From: Strobilurus pachycystidiatus
Taxonomy: Eukaryota > Basidiomycota > Agaricomycetes > Agaricales > Physalacriaceae
DNA length: 64,000 nt
Assembly: GCA_019915135.1 (NCBI GenBank)
Contig: JAHLMK010000001.1
Span: 310,001 to 374,000, forward strand
Reading direction: 5' to 3'
The position numbers and the translations under genes are program-made. Positions 11,230-23,500 of the stretch are shown here, in pieces; within the stretch, counting starts at the first letter, position 1, and every line of letters starts with the position of its first letter. The notes below the pieces were generated by a model. It was not told the DNA's origin. It saw nothing but the letters and a program-made list of their open reading frames with translations, and made no database searches.

Positions 11230-13093
11230 GTCTGCCCTGGTTGTGATTCTCTTTTCTTGCGGCGTTTCTGTGCTTCAATCCAGGGACTCACCTCGTGGAT
11301 GTGGGCCGAGAAAGTACTTGGTAGATCACTCGCGTTGTTTCAGGGTATGGACGCGATACGGCTGCTTCCAACTTGTGTGTGTGCTTCCAGGTATCAGTAT
11401 AATTGAATCTAGTACATGTTGCATCTCTGGTAAGTACTAAAGTATGGCAATCGTGAATTCATTAGGACATGATGCAGGTGGCTGTTCTATGAGTGCAGGT
11501 ACCCAGTGGCATCCGTTCTGGGGGTACAGACGCGTTGCGTCAGATCAATGGACAGCATGAAAAGGTTTTGTGATGTCTCTAGTGCCAGCCAGCGAGGATA
11601 TTAGCGTACGTAGCCAGCGACGCCCGGTGGATATGGTAATGTCGTAACGATGGTTCCTTTCGGACGTTAGCGTCCGATTAGGGTGTCTACCCAAGGAGCG
11701 CCGGATTATAATGCTTGCTGTGTAGCTTCGAGTCAGTCTCCATCCACAGTCGTCTCGTAAGGGAACGGGATATACTACATACCTAACGGCTTTGTAGATG
11801 TTTGTTTGATAAGTATGTAGAATCTAGGAACGTCGAGGTGCGACACGGGAAAAAATACGCGAGAAAAGCACCACAGATGGCACAACCAAATCGAGTTCGA
11901 GGAAGTCGAAACTTGCAAATGGTCGTTGTGCCAACTGAAAAGCCCTCGATTAGACGTGTTGTGGATTGCAAAAGGAAGCGTACAAACGGTCGCCGTAAAT
12001 GGACACGGGTGCCTCCTAAACGCGATCAAGGTCCATGACGTAAGCGGAAGCCTCTTCCTGCCGAACCATGAACCAACTCTTCTGAATCGGATACAAGCAG
12101 ACTGGAAGCGTTGCGCCCGAAGAGGATGGTGGGGAAAAGTCGCGGAGAAGACTTAGAGGTTATTTTTGTCTCGGCCATTGAACCAACATGTGATGATGGC
12201 ACCCTCGTAGTACGCCAGGAAACGACGTTCATTCCTTTCCTTCCAAAATCGACTGCTCTGTTGGTATGTCTGCAGCGTCCATCCCATTGCTAACGTGGAT
12301 CCTCCATGCCAAGCCCCGCGATGTGGGACTGTCTTAGTCGTCCCTGAGGCGTTCGTTCCTATTGTATCGAGGATATCAATGCCTGCGCGCCTCTACCAAT
12401 TGAGGCGCATCCTTACGTATTTCTTGTCCTTTTTATGAAAGTTCCTCAATCCAGCTGACCTCCTATCCTCGCAGATAAGATTACTGGCAATGAGCGGTAT
12501 GAATATGACGGGTATATGTCATTGTCTAGGATCAACCTAATCGAATAGGTGATCCTGCGACATCTGAAAAGTGATGTGCAGAGTAGGCGACACGTCGGAC
12601 GCCTGGTAAGCTCTCAACGATGCATCATGTTGCTACTCACCTCGCAAGTCACCGTACTGACCGCCCAACCCCAGACCACGCATGGCCGTTCCACCTCTCG
12701 ATTGTACTTCCGCGTACACAGGATCCCCACCTACTTCTTGTCATGGAATAGGTGGCGGTGGTCTGTGTACACGGGGACCTCCTGTGAATGGCTCCCAGCT
12801 TGTGGTGCCTTATATCCAAGGGGTATCTTGCCCCCCTTATCCCAAAGTTGCATTTCGGCGTTGGCATCCTTTGGTACCAACTTTCGGTCATCCCATAATC
12901 CGCGGCTATGCGCGGATCGTCTGTCGCGACTATGTTAAGTGAAAACAGGATATTCAAACTTTTTTGTTTGCTAACCTCCCAGTCATTTCCAAGCCTGAAC
13001 GTAAGTGACTTCGATGACTTTTGGAAGTACGCTTTGAGCTCGGACTATCAGAAGTGTGAGTAATTGATACTTTACAGGACGATGGGTCTCTCA
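11230..13093. other. No clear gene; holds a diverged duplicate of 19876-20062
   Basis: Bases about 12027-12250 align by eye with 19876-20062: shared blocks include CATGACGTAAGCG, ATACAAGCAGA, CGGCCATT and GATGGCACCCTC. The continuation near 12225 resembles 26851-26880, on the other side of the Ty3 element. Open frames near 12549-12960 show no recognisable family. Confidence 0.45.
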
Positions 13094-13372
13094 CTTGGCT
13101 TCAGATGGCTGGTCTCCATGGGTGCGCCTATCTGGTTGTGCCGTACTGGGAACATCGTGCTCTGAGTGGGTTGACTGGGATGACCTGTCATTGTGTCTGT
13201 AGGGATCTTCGGAGGAGGAGGCTTCTGGATGCGGCAGTGGGGAGGCCCTCGAGGCCACGCTGGCGTTCGAGGTACGAGAGGTGGATGCGTTCCCGCTGGA
13301 ACGCAAGCTAGTGGTCTGGTCACAAGGGCGCGACTCAGGTTGGGCGGGTTTCAGGATATCTCTGCGAGGCAT
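13094..13372 (-). CDS. Possible first exon of an unidentified Ser/Pro-rich protein
   Basis: The ATG at 13372 (MPRRDILKPAQPESRP) opens a 93-codon frame rich in Ser, Pro and His, ending at a plausible gtgaga donor (13093). A TATA-like TATAAAA lies about 35-40 bp upstream. A diverged counterpart of the TATA box and start (ATGTCTCGCAAAG) sits near 27030-27064 on the same strand but its frame stops after about 27 codons. I found no convincing second exon, so this may be a relic. Function unknown. Confidence 0.3.
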
Positions 13373-16240
13373 GATGTAGTTGCATATCTGTCTCTAGTTC
13401 TTCAAAGTTTTATACTGCTGAACCATTGTCATGGTGACCTTACCTCTATTATACTCTATTCTCGCCAGCAACACTGTGATCTGCACACTGTTGTGCCATC
13501 CATCAGGCTACCAATTGTTTCGGGTATTACACACGTTACAATTGTTGTAGAAGAACAACAAACCTCAAGCGACAGGACTGCGCCGATGGAGAAGAAGACG
13601 AAGCAAACACCAACAGTGACTGACACCTCGACATCTGAGTTTGCACGCTTTTGTGGCGCAACTTCAACTGAAGTAAGGGTAGATTGTGGACGTCAGCTGA
13701 TGATCTCGCAGATGGATTTCCATTTCTGTCTCAAGGTACAGCGGAGAAACGACACGACGAGAGTTGCGAATGTCTTCAAGAGTCGGAGAGACTTCTGCTG
13801 GCCCGGCGTTGGCCTGAAGCTGCCGGCCTGGCCGGGCTTCGCAAAGCTACGGCTCCTCGAAATGGCCGTCAACGACGGCTGTTCTTGGGTGTTTTTGGCT
13901 GGCTCCGGCTTGGGGCGGGATGTGGCGGGGGAGTGATATAGTAAGACTGAATGATGTTTGTAATGTAGTACAATGTCTCTCTGACTCTCTGAGTCTCTCT
14001 CAGGCTTAAATCGGATAGAGCTCCAGCTGTGAATACATTCTCTCAGATACTTAATTTGACAAAGGTAAGATTCAGGAGATTACACAAATTCAGACCGTCT
14101 GCTCCATTGCTTGTCTGAAGTTGTTGGGTGATTCCGAGTTGAATACTGCAGTAACGCCACTCCTAAGCCATTCCAGCCATCCTTTCAAGCATTGCGCTCT
14201 TGGCAACGGTGGTCCTGTGTCTACATCTGTCACACTGGATACTTTTACACCAGGTGTAGGTAGAGCCACAATTGTTGGACACGGTGTTGAAGTAAGACTG
14301 GGAGCCAAAGTTGCGGCCGCGTCCAGACGGGACAGGAATTCCGAGCTTTGCAACTCCTCCAAAGGGTCGAAATGAAGTCTCCTATCCACCGCACTGCAAA
14401 AGAGACTATCGAATGCCTGTCTGTAGTAGTTGTGCAGAGTTGAGAAGTCTTTTGACATCAAGAAACTGCGAATTTGGCCTGACATTGACGTCCATTTGTC
14501 GGGAGTCACCAAAAATGGCAGCTTCCATAGTACTTGGTCACGTTGATTGCGGTCCGCAAGTATCAGAAATTTGACTAGCTTGACCAATGCAGGAGTATCC
14601 AGATACTGTATGGTCCGGTCATGATGCTCAGATGATAGCAGCGAGAGAGTCTCCAATCCGTCAATAAACGTGGTGGCCAGATGTGTATAGAGGAAGAAAT
14701 GATATGGCATGTTTCCCTCGTCATCCATTTCTGGATTCATCAGGAATTCATGTACATCACTGTCGGCGACGCTTAGCCAGTCGCAATCACACAGTCGACT
14801 GTACATCTCAATCCCAATATCCCGGTGGATATTTGTTCGATAGCCGGCAACGCAATGCACATCCAAGCTTTGTGCCATGATGCTGATTGTTTCAGCGAGG
14901 AGCGGAAAATCATCGAATGCCGTAGACATGATTGCCTCGAAACCTTCCGAAGAAAGCTCTTCGGAGAGGCGGGAGAATAGTTGCGGATCAAGCTGAACTG
15001 TTCTCAGCAGGCACTCTACCATCCAGCATCGATCATCTGATGTCAACATTGAATATCCATCTTCATTCATAACGTTGATGATCGATTGGAAGCTGGCTGG
15101 TACGACGCTCGGGTGCTGCCCCAAAGTGGCATCCGATATGTGGGAATGGTCACGGAGAATACCGAGATATTGGCTCACGTAAGACAATACGAGCCTAAGT
15201 GCGGTTCTGTTCTCAAGATAGATGGCGGGAGAGCGGCTAGTGGCGAGTACATCGCGCGACTGTAAAAGGGCTAGATTGAAGACTATATCACAAGGGAGAT
15301 GGGCGTAAACCTCGCGGGTGCAAATGTGGGAATACCAAACGCGGAGAATATATTCCGTTATTGAGGTCCGCATCAGGATGCCAACGACTTCATGCAGCCG
15401 TACGGCGGCCGTGTTAGGGCGTCCAGGGTAGTCTCGAACCCTCAGTCGGAAAGACTCTTCCAATTCTCCTCGCTTCTCGATAGGAGTGCGGACTGGCAGT
15501 GCAACAAGCTCTTTGAAGGAAGGATGACAGGTGGTGTCCATAAGACACCCATGGGCGTGAACCAACCACGCAAGCATGGTCTGCCATATGGGAGAGTCGT
15601 GGTTTCCGACATCGAGCCATTCAGACCCATTTTTGAGAGCGGCCTGGAAGATACGAGCCCAGGAAAGAATGTCATAAGAGGCACATCCCTGCGCCAACGG
15701 AATCTGCTCTCGTAGGAAAGCGACAGCCTTATCGGAATACCGGAGATCGAGGAGAACGGATAGAGCATTATGCTGTCTAACAGGGAATGTGAGATCGGCT
15801 TTAAAGAATCCGGGATCTGTGAGTTGATCGTCCGTCGTTCTGACACGAACATGCGCACGGTAGAGGCGCTCGTACGCGTTCTGCTTCTCTTCCATGGCGT
15901 ATTCTGTGGAGCGTATGAGGCTGGCAATGGTCTCGTCAAGCTCCGGAATGCTCTTTTTCATGACCTGAATGGTCTCGAGAGGGAGAATGCTCATTGCCTG
16001 AAGTATGACGCGCTGGACGGAAGTGTTAGAGGAGATGTTGTACATTTCCGCCATCGTGCGAGCATCTAGTTCGTCGGCGATGGCCATCACAAGCTGGTTC
16101 TCGACCTTGTCGAGCGAGGCTTCCTGCAGAGTGGCTTCGTCATTGCCGCAATTGCCCCTGGAGGCGGCGCAGATAGGAAACCAGCAAAGAACTCGACCCT
16201 TCCAAAGAAGGCAGCGCTTGTGGAAGGGGGATAGAAAGCG

Positions 16241-16249
16241 GTATGAATA
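16241..16249 (+). repeat. Target site duplication of element II, left copy (GTATGAATA)
   Basis: Identical to 18255-18263. On the coding strand of the host gene it supplies the last codons before the insertion, and one copy is enough to restore the frame. Confidence 0.9.
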
Positions 16250-16328
16250 TGAAAGGAGACCGACATTTCTTAAGAAATGTCGGTGAACACCGGGATAAGA
16301 TAAGACGGCGACTAATCTTATGTTCTTA
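16250..16328 (+). repeat. Element II left terminal inverted repeat
   Basis: Matches the reverse complement of 18175-18254. The first palindrome reads GACATTTCTTAAGAAATGTC here and GACTTTTCTTAAGAAAAGTC at the other end, so both arms changed together and pairing is kept. Confidence 0.85.
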
Positions 16329-16425
16329 CCTACGAGTGTGCCCGTACACAACTTGAAGCGGTCATGCTCAGCTCAAGTTTGAACTCAAGTCCCGACTCAA
16401 GATTCTCTCATCTTTGAAAAGATGA

Positions 16426-17840
16426 CAGACAAAACTGTTTTTTCCGGTCATGACCGGGGCGAGTCGAGTTTCGACTCGAACTCAAAAACTCAGTATTCTG
16501 GGGGTTTGTTTGTAGTGCAAAATCAATATATCGATGACTCTACGGCAACCACTCTACTACTGTGCACTTGAGGCAGCTAAAAGGCCAAGGGAAACTCGCA
16601 AAATCCAAACCCCAAACGCCCTTTGAGTCGCAAGGGTGAGCCATGGCAGCATCAATCGAGACTGCGTGCGGTAGTCTCCGACAACGAGTTGGGAGGCGGT
16701 GGACAGGTAATGCGAGAGTGTGACGGCGGGGAGAAGTTGGTTCGCCACACTCAAGAATGGCCGGAGCTGTAGAGAACCAAGGAGCGTCGTTGGTAGCCAG
16801 AACATCCAAGGACCAAAGACGACTCACCGAACGCCCACGCTGTCTGCCATGCCAACCGACGTCATCGCCGCGTCGAGTGTTGAGGACAAGAGCATGTACG
16901 TTGCTGACTAGCACCTGTTGTGGTCGATGGCCCGTCACCACAGTCATTGTGCAGTGGGTGGTTGTTGTCGGCGTCGCTGTGGGTCATCATTGCCGGCTGT
17001 GCTCATCGATTGTTGATCAAGAGAACGTGTCCGTGGCCGAAGAACGCGTTCCACCGTCGTTGTCGTCGTTGTTGTCGCTGTGCTGGTGGTTAAGAGAAAG
17101 AGGCAAACGATTAGTCATATGGCAACGACCGCAACGTGTCGAGGCCCGCTTGATGTGCAAAGTGCATCGGGGACCGACGATCCGGCGGCCCGGACATCTG
17201 GTGCCTTATGCACTTTGCACATCAAACGGGCCTGTACACGTTGGCGTGTTTGATGGTTGACTAAGCATTTCCACTTTTCTTTCGACCACCACGACGGCGA
17301 CGACGAGCTCCCCGGAGACACCTCCCACGACGACGCTGCAATCCAGTAGCGACGACCCCATCGAACCCGAGCTCCCTGTTATCTCGCTGACATGGCTTGG
17401 CGAACCCCATGGCGACTACCACCACCACGCCCCCTACGACAGCAGGCTTGCAATCTGGCAGCGACGACGCTATCAATGTCAGCCTTGGTTGTACTTTCGT
17501 TGGCGCCGCGTTGCAAGCCAAATTCTGGGATAGAGGATTGGGATCTCGCGGCCACGACAAAGGACGGCTGGCACGACGCCAGGCAGGATTGGTCGGGTGC
17601 GTGAATTTTCTCATGTCGCCCTGCCTGTTTGCCTGCCATAACTGGCTGGTCGAACGTTTGATCACAACGAGCGTCAAAACAGGTGAGTTTCGGTTTTTTT
17701 TCATTCCATCCCATCTGTTTTGGGTGCTGCTCGCCGACTGCTGCCGCCATCGCGCCCTACCAGCCCTATCACATGCTGACCTGATGACAGGTCTAGACCG
17801 TCTCGCCGGAACATGGTCGGTCCGCTCGCCCAACTTGAGC
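16426..17840. mobile_element. Element III: element I-like fragment nested inside element II
   Basis: From 16426 the sequence reads aaaagatgacagac, then an AAAACTGTTTT palindrome and CCGGTCATGACCGG, then GAGTCGAG and GAACTCAAAAACTC: the end pattern of element I rather than of element II. The interior carries a hairpin (17086-17293) related to that of element I. I could not find the matching right end before the subterminal repeats of element II begin near 17840, so the right limit is approximate and the copy is probably truncated. Confidence 0.45.
17086..17293. repeat. Internal inverted repeat related to 9083-9295
   Basis: Arms 17086-17171 and 17205-17293 pair imperfectly. Both carry CTTTGCACATCAA-type blocks (GATGTGCAAAGTGCAT on the left arm) and end in GTGGTTAAGAGAAA / GTGGTCGAAAGAAA motifs. 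Confidence 0.65.
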
Positions 17841-18174
17841 TCACGACGCCAATCTGGAATCTCAAGCCTGACTCATGGATTCCTGCCTTGAGCTCAAGTT
17901 GGCAGCTTAAGTGCAGCTCAAGTAAGTCTTATCTCAAGTCTGACTCAAGTGTCTTGAGGTGCTAAAGATCTCGACAGACTCAAGTCCGAAACTCTCAAGT
18001 CAAACTTGAGTCGGGCTCAAGCTGGTGTCTCGGGTCCTGGGACTTGAGTTTGGCCTGAATTGAACTTGAGCTGTGATTAAGAGTAGATTTACTCAAGTAG
18101 TGTGTGTAGTAGATATCATCGAATATTATTATATTCTCCCAGTCCCACCAGCCAGATTTGAGCAGAGTGATTCA

Positions 18175-18254
18175 GTGAAAACATAAGATAAGACACGATC
18201 TTATCTTGTCCCGGTGTTCACCGACTTTTCTTAAGAAAAGTCTGTCATCTTTTT
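18175..18254 (-). repeat. Element II right terminal inverted repeat
   Basis: Reverse complement matches 16250-16328, beginning aaaaagatgaca at 18254. It includes the hairpin AAGATAAGA-TCGTG-TCTTATCTT. Confidence 0.85.
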
Positions 18255-18263
18255 GTATGAATA
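18255..18263 (+). repeat. Target site duplication of element II, right copy (GTATGAATA)
   Basis: Identical to 16241-16249 and immediately outside the right TIR. Confidence 0.9.
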
Positions 18264-19308
18264 GCGAGTTAGGAAGGTCTTGTAAGGACATGTGGGTCGA
18301 AGCACAGGGAGAACATTCGTGCCAAAGTACATAGAGAACGCGATGAACGCAATGGCTCCGACTACTGAAGCCACAGGAGTGCTGAGAGAACGCACATACA
18401 CAACCAGTCCGGCCAAGAATGCCGCCAAGGAGATGTGCATAAAGACAGGGAGGATGCCGATGATGAATGGAACATGCCACTTTTCCAGGTTTTCGTTTCG
18501 AAACTGGCGGATACGGCATTTGTCACGCACTGTCCCAGAAGGGACTGCGAGGAATTGGTATACCCACTGCTTTGCGAGCACTGCCATAAGCGCGGTGGTC
18601 AGGCTCAAGGCGAGACTACTGAACCAGAGAGCGTTGACCCAGATGTCGGTGCTGGACGCCTGAACGGCAGAAGATGGTGTGAGATGGGAAGGAGGAACGA
18701 CGCTGTCGGACAGATTGTTCATCGCTGCGCGTTGGAGAGAAACCATCTCGTTCATCAGGTTTGCAGAAACCTGGCCGTAATCGAGCTGAAGACGCTGAGA
18801 AGTTTGGATGACGAAGGTGGATACCACCCCGGAAAAGAGTCCAGCCTGAGTAGGATATCAGATCATGCTTTGAGGGAGGACAATAGAACGTACGAATACA
18901 AGAAGGACGTCCAAACCGTCCTTCCAATCCTCCACCTTGTCACCGTCAAGTTTGGCGTATTCCTCTTTGAGTATCTTCCACACCCTAGCAACAGGACCCA
19001 TCTCCTGAAACTTTCCATCTTCGCCGTATTTGCGTTCGTAGTCGGACATGTCGGAGCCTTGGAAATGCAAATAAGTAAGCACGTCAGAGGTCCGCAGGTA
19101 CAAGCCCACCTTGGAATGGAGGGGAAGCCGGCTTCATCCCACCCATCGCCTTCGATTTTCGCGGCTTTGGACTACGGGTTGGTACCATTGTGCCCGCGTC
19201 AGGCTCTGCATCGACGTCGGAACTGTCCTCGTTGTCATCCTGAGGTTCCTCGTCAGGGGTCACCGCAGTTTCAGGAAGCGTCGCATCGTGGGGGTTGTTG
19301 GGGTTCAT

Positions 19309-20057
19309 AGTGTCTGGGTGTGGCGCAACGAATGTCTTTGCGAGGGAAGAACTACTGGACCCTGACTGGGGATGGGACTTTATAGAGCGCACAGATTTTT
19401 ACCTAGTTCTGATCGAACACACGGCTATAACGGTATGAAAACACTCGAAAGGGCAGTGCAGATGCAAGCGCACCTTTTTGGGATGGTCACTCACGGGCAT
19501 TGCATTAGCGACGCACTTGTTCTCTTCCTGGACAATGCAATCAAACGGGACGGCATGGCAACCGGAGAATGGATTGGCGTGAGTTCAAGTAATAGCGAGA
19601 AACGAAAGCACGTCTAGTTAAGCGCCAGACAGTGGAATGAAGTACAGTAGGTTTGTTGACGCAGGAGGACACGCGCGTCATGGCCGGAAGCAACCCTTGA
19701 TTTGTTCCCGCGGTATGCGTTGATCGGAACATCCGCGGAATCTTCTCCGTACCTTGCGCCACACAATCTAGACCCTTGCATCGATTTTGATATGTTCACT
19801 TACTTTGAAGCCTCCTCGCATCCTCCCATGGTCCCCTGAGCCTCAATGTCACTGTTCAATCTCCTGAACGCGAACAAGGCCCATGACGTAAGCGAGAGTC
19901 TTGTTGCCAAATCGTGAACCGGCTCTTGTTCTGATTCGGGTACAAGCAGAGCGCCCGTACTATAAAACGGTGGTGAAAAAGACCTGGATATGTGTCCTGC
20001 CGCGGCCATTCATCATACACGCGAGGATGGCACCCTCTCGGAGTAGTACTACGCCAA
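19309..20057. other. Upstream region of DUF6535 copy 1
   Basis: It contains the TATA box at about 19378. Blocks near 19440-19500 (ATGAAAACACTCG, GCGCACCTTTTT) and 19670-19770 (GCAACCCTTGAT, GCGCCACAC, CTAGA) recur in the same order upstream of copy 2 at about 34740-35010, so the promoter region was duplicated with the gene. Bases 19876-20062 are a diverged duplicate of 12027-12250. No gene recognised. Confidence 0.5.
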
Positions 20058-20062
20058 GCAAA
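20058..20062 (+). repeat. Ty3 target site duplication, left (GCAAA)
   Basis: Same five bases as 26851-26855, directly abutting the LTR ends. Confidence 0.9.
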
Positions 20063-20524
20063 TGTCAAGACCGGTGCCCGAATACTAAGGCAACCACCCA
20101 AGTCACAAACAAGACAGAGAAGAGGGATAGAGATTGAAGTATAAGATGTGGAGGAGTGTGTTGAGCTACAACAGTACTAGGAGCGACCAAGCAGTGAGTA
20201 GACGAAGAGAACAGACTGAGGAAACTAAAGGGAAGGGAGCTACTATATATATATGGCTGTGTAGTAAGGAGGAGAACAATAAGACAATAGGAAGTCCTAA
20301 TGTGGCGAGACAATAGGCGGGCCGGAGTAGAGACAATAGGCGGTCCGGAGTGGATCCAGGTGGTCATCAGACCACTGATGGACAGGTCTAGGCAATGCCA
20401 AGACGATGGATGCCAAGTGAATGTGGGCTAGGCCCAGGCCGAGGTGAATGTAGAGATGGGAGAATGTGGCGATGTCGGGAGTGGGGACGTGATGGAGGAA
20501 GCAGAATAGAGGCGATTCGTGACA
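20063..20524 (-). repeat. 3' LTR of the Ty3 element
   Basis: Appears identical to 26389-26850. The pol reading frame ends inside it (stop at 20388). Confidence 0.93.
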
Positions 20525-23500
20525 ATACCCCCTCTTTAGGATGCGCTTGCGCCTGGAGCGCAGTAGTCCCCGTCCAGATGTCGTTAACGGTGACACCGAG
20601 AGTGCGAAGGTGGGGAAGGGGTTTGGAGTAAGCCGTGGGATGCGTACGATGGAATTCCTTGATCAAAGGGAGTGCCTTTGTGAGGTTGGAACTGGGTTCC
20701 CAGGTGTTCTCTGATGACGGGTAGTCCAACCACTTCACCAAGTACTGAATGCCGCGCTTGTTACGAGTTGGGCGAGAGTCGAGTATGGCTTCAACATCAA
20801 ACTCTTCCTTGTCGTCGATGAGGTCGGGCGGATTAGATGGGAAATTAGGCCCATGAGCCTCGGTCTCCACAAAAGGAAGGAGGAGGGCGGCGTGGAAGAC
20901 AGGGTGTATACGCCATGTGGGAGGAAGTTTGAGACGATAGTTGACTGGTCCAAGTACGTCAGTGACTTCAAAAGGCCCATGATGCTTGTCTGAGAGCTTA
21001 GCTTTGGGTCGCGTTGTCTTGAGATTCTTTCCGTCAAGCAACACCTTGTCACCAACTTTGAACGTAATGCCCTTCTTGGTGACATCTCCGTTGTTCCGCT
21101 TCATGATTTCTGCGGCGGTGGTAAGGCTAGCCTTGACTTCCTCGCGAAGCCGTTCTAGGTTGGTCAACCGTTCTTCAACAGTGGGAATGTTGGACGTGGG
21201 GTTCAAAGAGGGGTATAAGCGGGGTTTGAAACCGTGAAGAAGTTCAAAGGGGGACTTGCCCGTGGCGGAGTGAATGCGACTGTTGTGAGAGAATTCCGCA
21301 AAGGGAAGGTATTTGACCCAGTCGTCTTGTCGGTAGTTACAGAAAACGCGGAGGTATTGTTCAAGTTCTTGATTATAACGCTCGGTTTCGCCATCTGTTT
21401 GAGGATGGTAAGCCGTACTAAGCGCAGAGGTAATTCCTAGCTTAGCGTGAACAGCTTGCATGACCTTGCTTGCAAACTGGGGACCACGATCAGAGATCAT
21501 CTTGTCCCAGAGACCATAGCGTCGATAAACACCATCCACCAAGATATCAACCGTACCATCCGCATCAATGGTCTTGCGGCATGGAGATACAATTACCGTC
21601 TTGGTGAAGCGGTCAACAACACAATGGATAGCGTTATACCCTTCGCACTCGGGTAGATCTGTAATGAAGTCGGTGGTGATAGTCCCAAAAGGGCGCTCGG
21701 GGATCTCGTTGGGTATAAGGGGAACATGTGCCGGATGATTCCTAGGTTTCGTCATCTGACAGGTAGCACAGCCATCGACATAGTCGCGAACAAAGACAGA
21801 CATGCCTGGCCACCAGAATTCTCGACTGAGAAGTTCGTAGGTCTTGAAGCGTCCAGGGTGTCCAGGACCAAGAGAGTCGTGGTGCATCTTGACAATGTCT
21901 CGGCGTAGTTGCAGGTCATCGGGAACATAGACCTTGCCACGGAAGAGAACTAGTCCGTCTTCGTAGTTCCATTCCTGTAGATTTTTGACCAGCAAACGAG
22001 GACCATTGCGAAGAATGACTTCTAACGCACCACGGACCTCAGCGTCCTTATTTGGACATTCCCGAATACGTCGTCGCAGCTCAGCGTCTCCGACGGCTAC
22101 AACTTCTCCGGGTCTGGTAGCGCGAATTCGGAAAAACTTTGGATCAAGGAGGATCCTGTCGGTGTTGTCGTCATCGACCCCCTCTTTGTGATCCGCACGG
22201 CGGGAGAGTGGGTCACTACGGTTCTGAGTACCAGGTTTATGAGTGAGAGTGAAATCAAAGCGAGTGAGGAATAGTGCCCAGCGAGCCTGTCGCCGGCTGA
22301 GTTTCTGCGAGTTGGCAAAATATTCAAGGTTCTTGTGGTCGGTGAGAATATCAACTTGGTGTGCTGAACCTTCGAGGTACTGGCGCCAGGCTTCCAGAGC
22401 ACGGATAATAGCGAGAAGTTCCTTGTCATGAATGTCATAATTGCGTTGAGGTTCAGAAAGGGACTTAGAGATGTAGGCGACAGGATGCCATTGGTCGTCG
22501 TTGCCTGTCTGGGATAGAATTCCGCCTGTGGCATAGTCTGAAGCATCTACTTCCACACGATAGGGCTTGTCGGGGTTAGGCATGATAAGAACGGGTGATG
22601 ATGTGAACACATCTTTAAGTGCCTCGAAGGCCTCTTGACACTCCAGTTTCCAGACCCATGGTTCGTCTTTCTTGGTGAGATCAAACAGGGGGCGCGCAAT
22701 CCGAGAGAAACCTTCAATGAAACGACGGTAGAAATTCCCAAAGCCAAGGAATGATTGGACGTCCTTGACATTCCGAGGTAGCGGCCATTTGGCGACACCG
22801 TCTACCTTGACCGGGTCCATGCGAAGTTCATTGTGAGAGATGATGAGTCCGAGGAATTCAATAGACTCAGCTTCAAAGGTGCACTTCTCGGGCTTAGCAT
22901 AGAGATCGTGCTCCTTTAGGCGCTGGAGAACCTGCAAGACGACCTTGCGGTGTTCTTCTAAGGTCTTGGTGAAGATCAAGATGTCGTCCATGTATACGAC
23001 AACTTTGCCGGAGTCGATCAGGTCCTTGAGAATGGTATTCATCATTGCTTGAAATGTGGCAGGAGAATTCATAAGACCAAAGAACATCACCAAGGGTTCA
23101 AACAGACCGCGGTTTGTCTTGAATGCGCCTTTCCACTCGTCTCCTTCCTTGATTCGGCAGTTGTTGTAGCCTTGACGAAGGTCTACCTTTGAAAAGTAAC
23201 GAGCACCCTTGAGTTTATCGATCAATTCTCCAATGAGCGGGAGTGGGTACTCGTTCTTGATGGTGCCTTTGTTAAGTTCGCGATAATCCTGGACGGGGCG
23301 TAGTTTTCCGTCTTTCTTTTTAACAAAGAAGAAGGGACTTGCCATGGGGGACTTGGAAGGACGTATGTATCCTTTTGCCAGGTTTTCGTCGAGAAACGCG
23401 TCAAGTTCAGCTTGTTCAGTTGGAGACAATGGGTAGGTTTTGCATGGTTTTGGCTCGAAACCGGGTTTGAGATCAATGGCATGATCCCAGGGGCTGTGCT

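Larger units (their letters stand above)
16250..18254. mobile_element. Element II: 2,005-bp TIR element with 9-bp target duplication, in the DUF6535 gene
   Basis: The ends 16250-16328 and 18175-18254 are inverted repeats containing, in order, the palindromes TTTCTTAAGAAA and GGTGAACACC and a third built on AAGATAAGA. The 9-bp GTATGAATA flanks the element on both sides (16241-16249 and 18255-18263). Subterminal zones are full of CTCAAGT/GACTCAAG repeats. No transposase-like reading frame is visible, so it is presumably mobilised in trans. Long TIRs with a 9-bp duplication are typical of Mutator-like elements; that assignment is inference. Confidence 0.85.
14090..19308 (-). pseudogene. DUF6535-domain membrane protein, copy 1, split by element II
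   Basis: Coding parts are 19308..19110, 19057..18894, 18845..18255 and 16240..14090. The 2,005-bp element II plus one target duplication lies between the last two. With element and one 9-bp copy ignored the parts add to exactly 3,105 nt (1,034 residues) in frame, so the gene was intact before insertion. It encodes an acidic N-terminus, the DUF6535 helical region (VWKILKEEYAKLDGDKVEDWKDG, then at least three membrane segments) and a long C-terminal region paralogous to copy 2 (31133-34601). As it stands, reading from the 5' side enters the element and meets a TAA almost at once, so only a truncated N-terminal membrane fragment would be made. A TATA box CTATAAAG lies near 19378-19385. The function of the family is unknown. 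Confidence 0.85.

Noticed and set aside
8200..11230. A satellite or CRISPR-like array suggested by the GAGTCGAGTT repeats
   Set aside because: Units are degenerate, irregularly spaced and in both orientations. They are subterminal repeats of the TIR element.
13193..13936. A 247-codon plus-strand frame
   Set aside because: No family resemblance. It overlaps the better-supported minus-strand exon and low-complexity sequence.
18435..19310. A 291-codon plus-strand frame
   Set aside because: Antisense to the DUF6535 coding exons; no independent motif.
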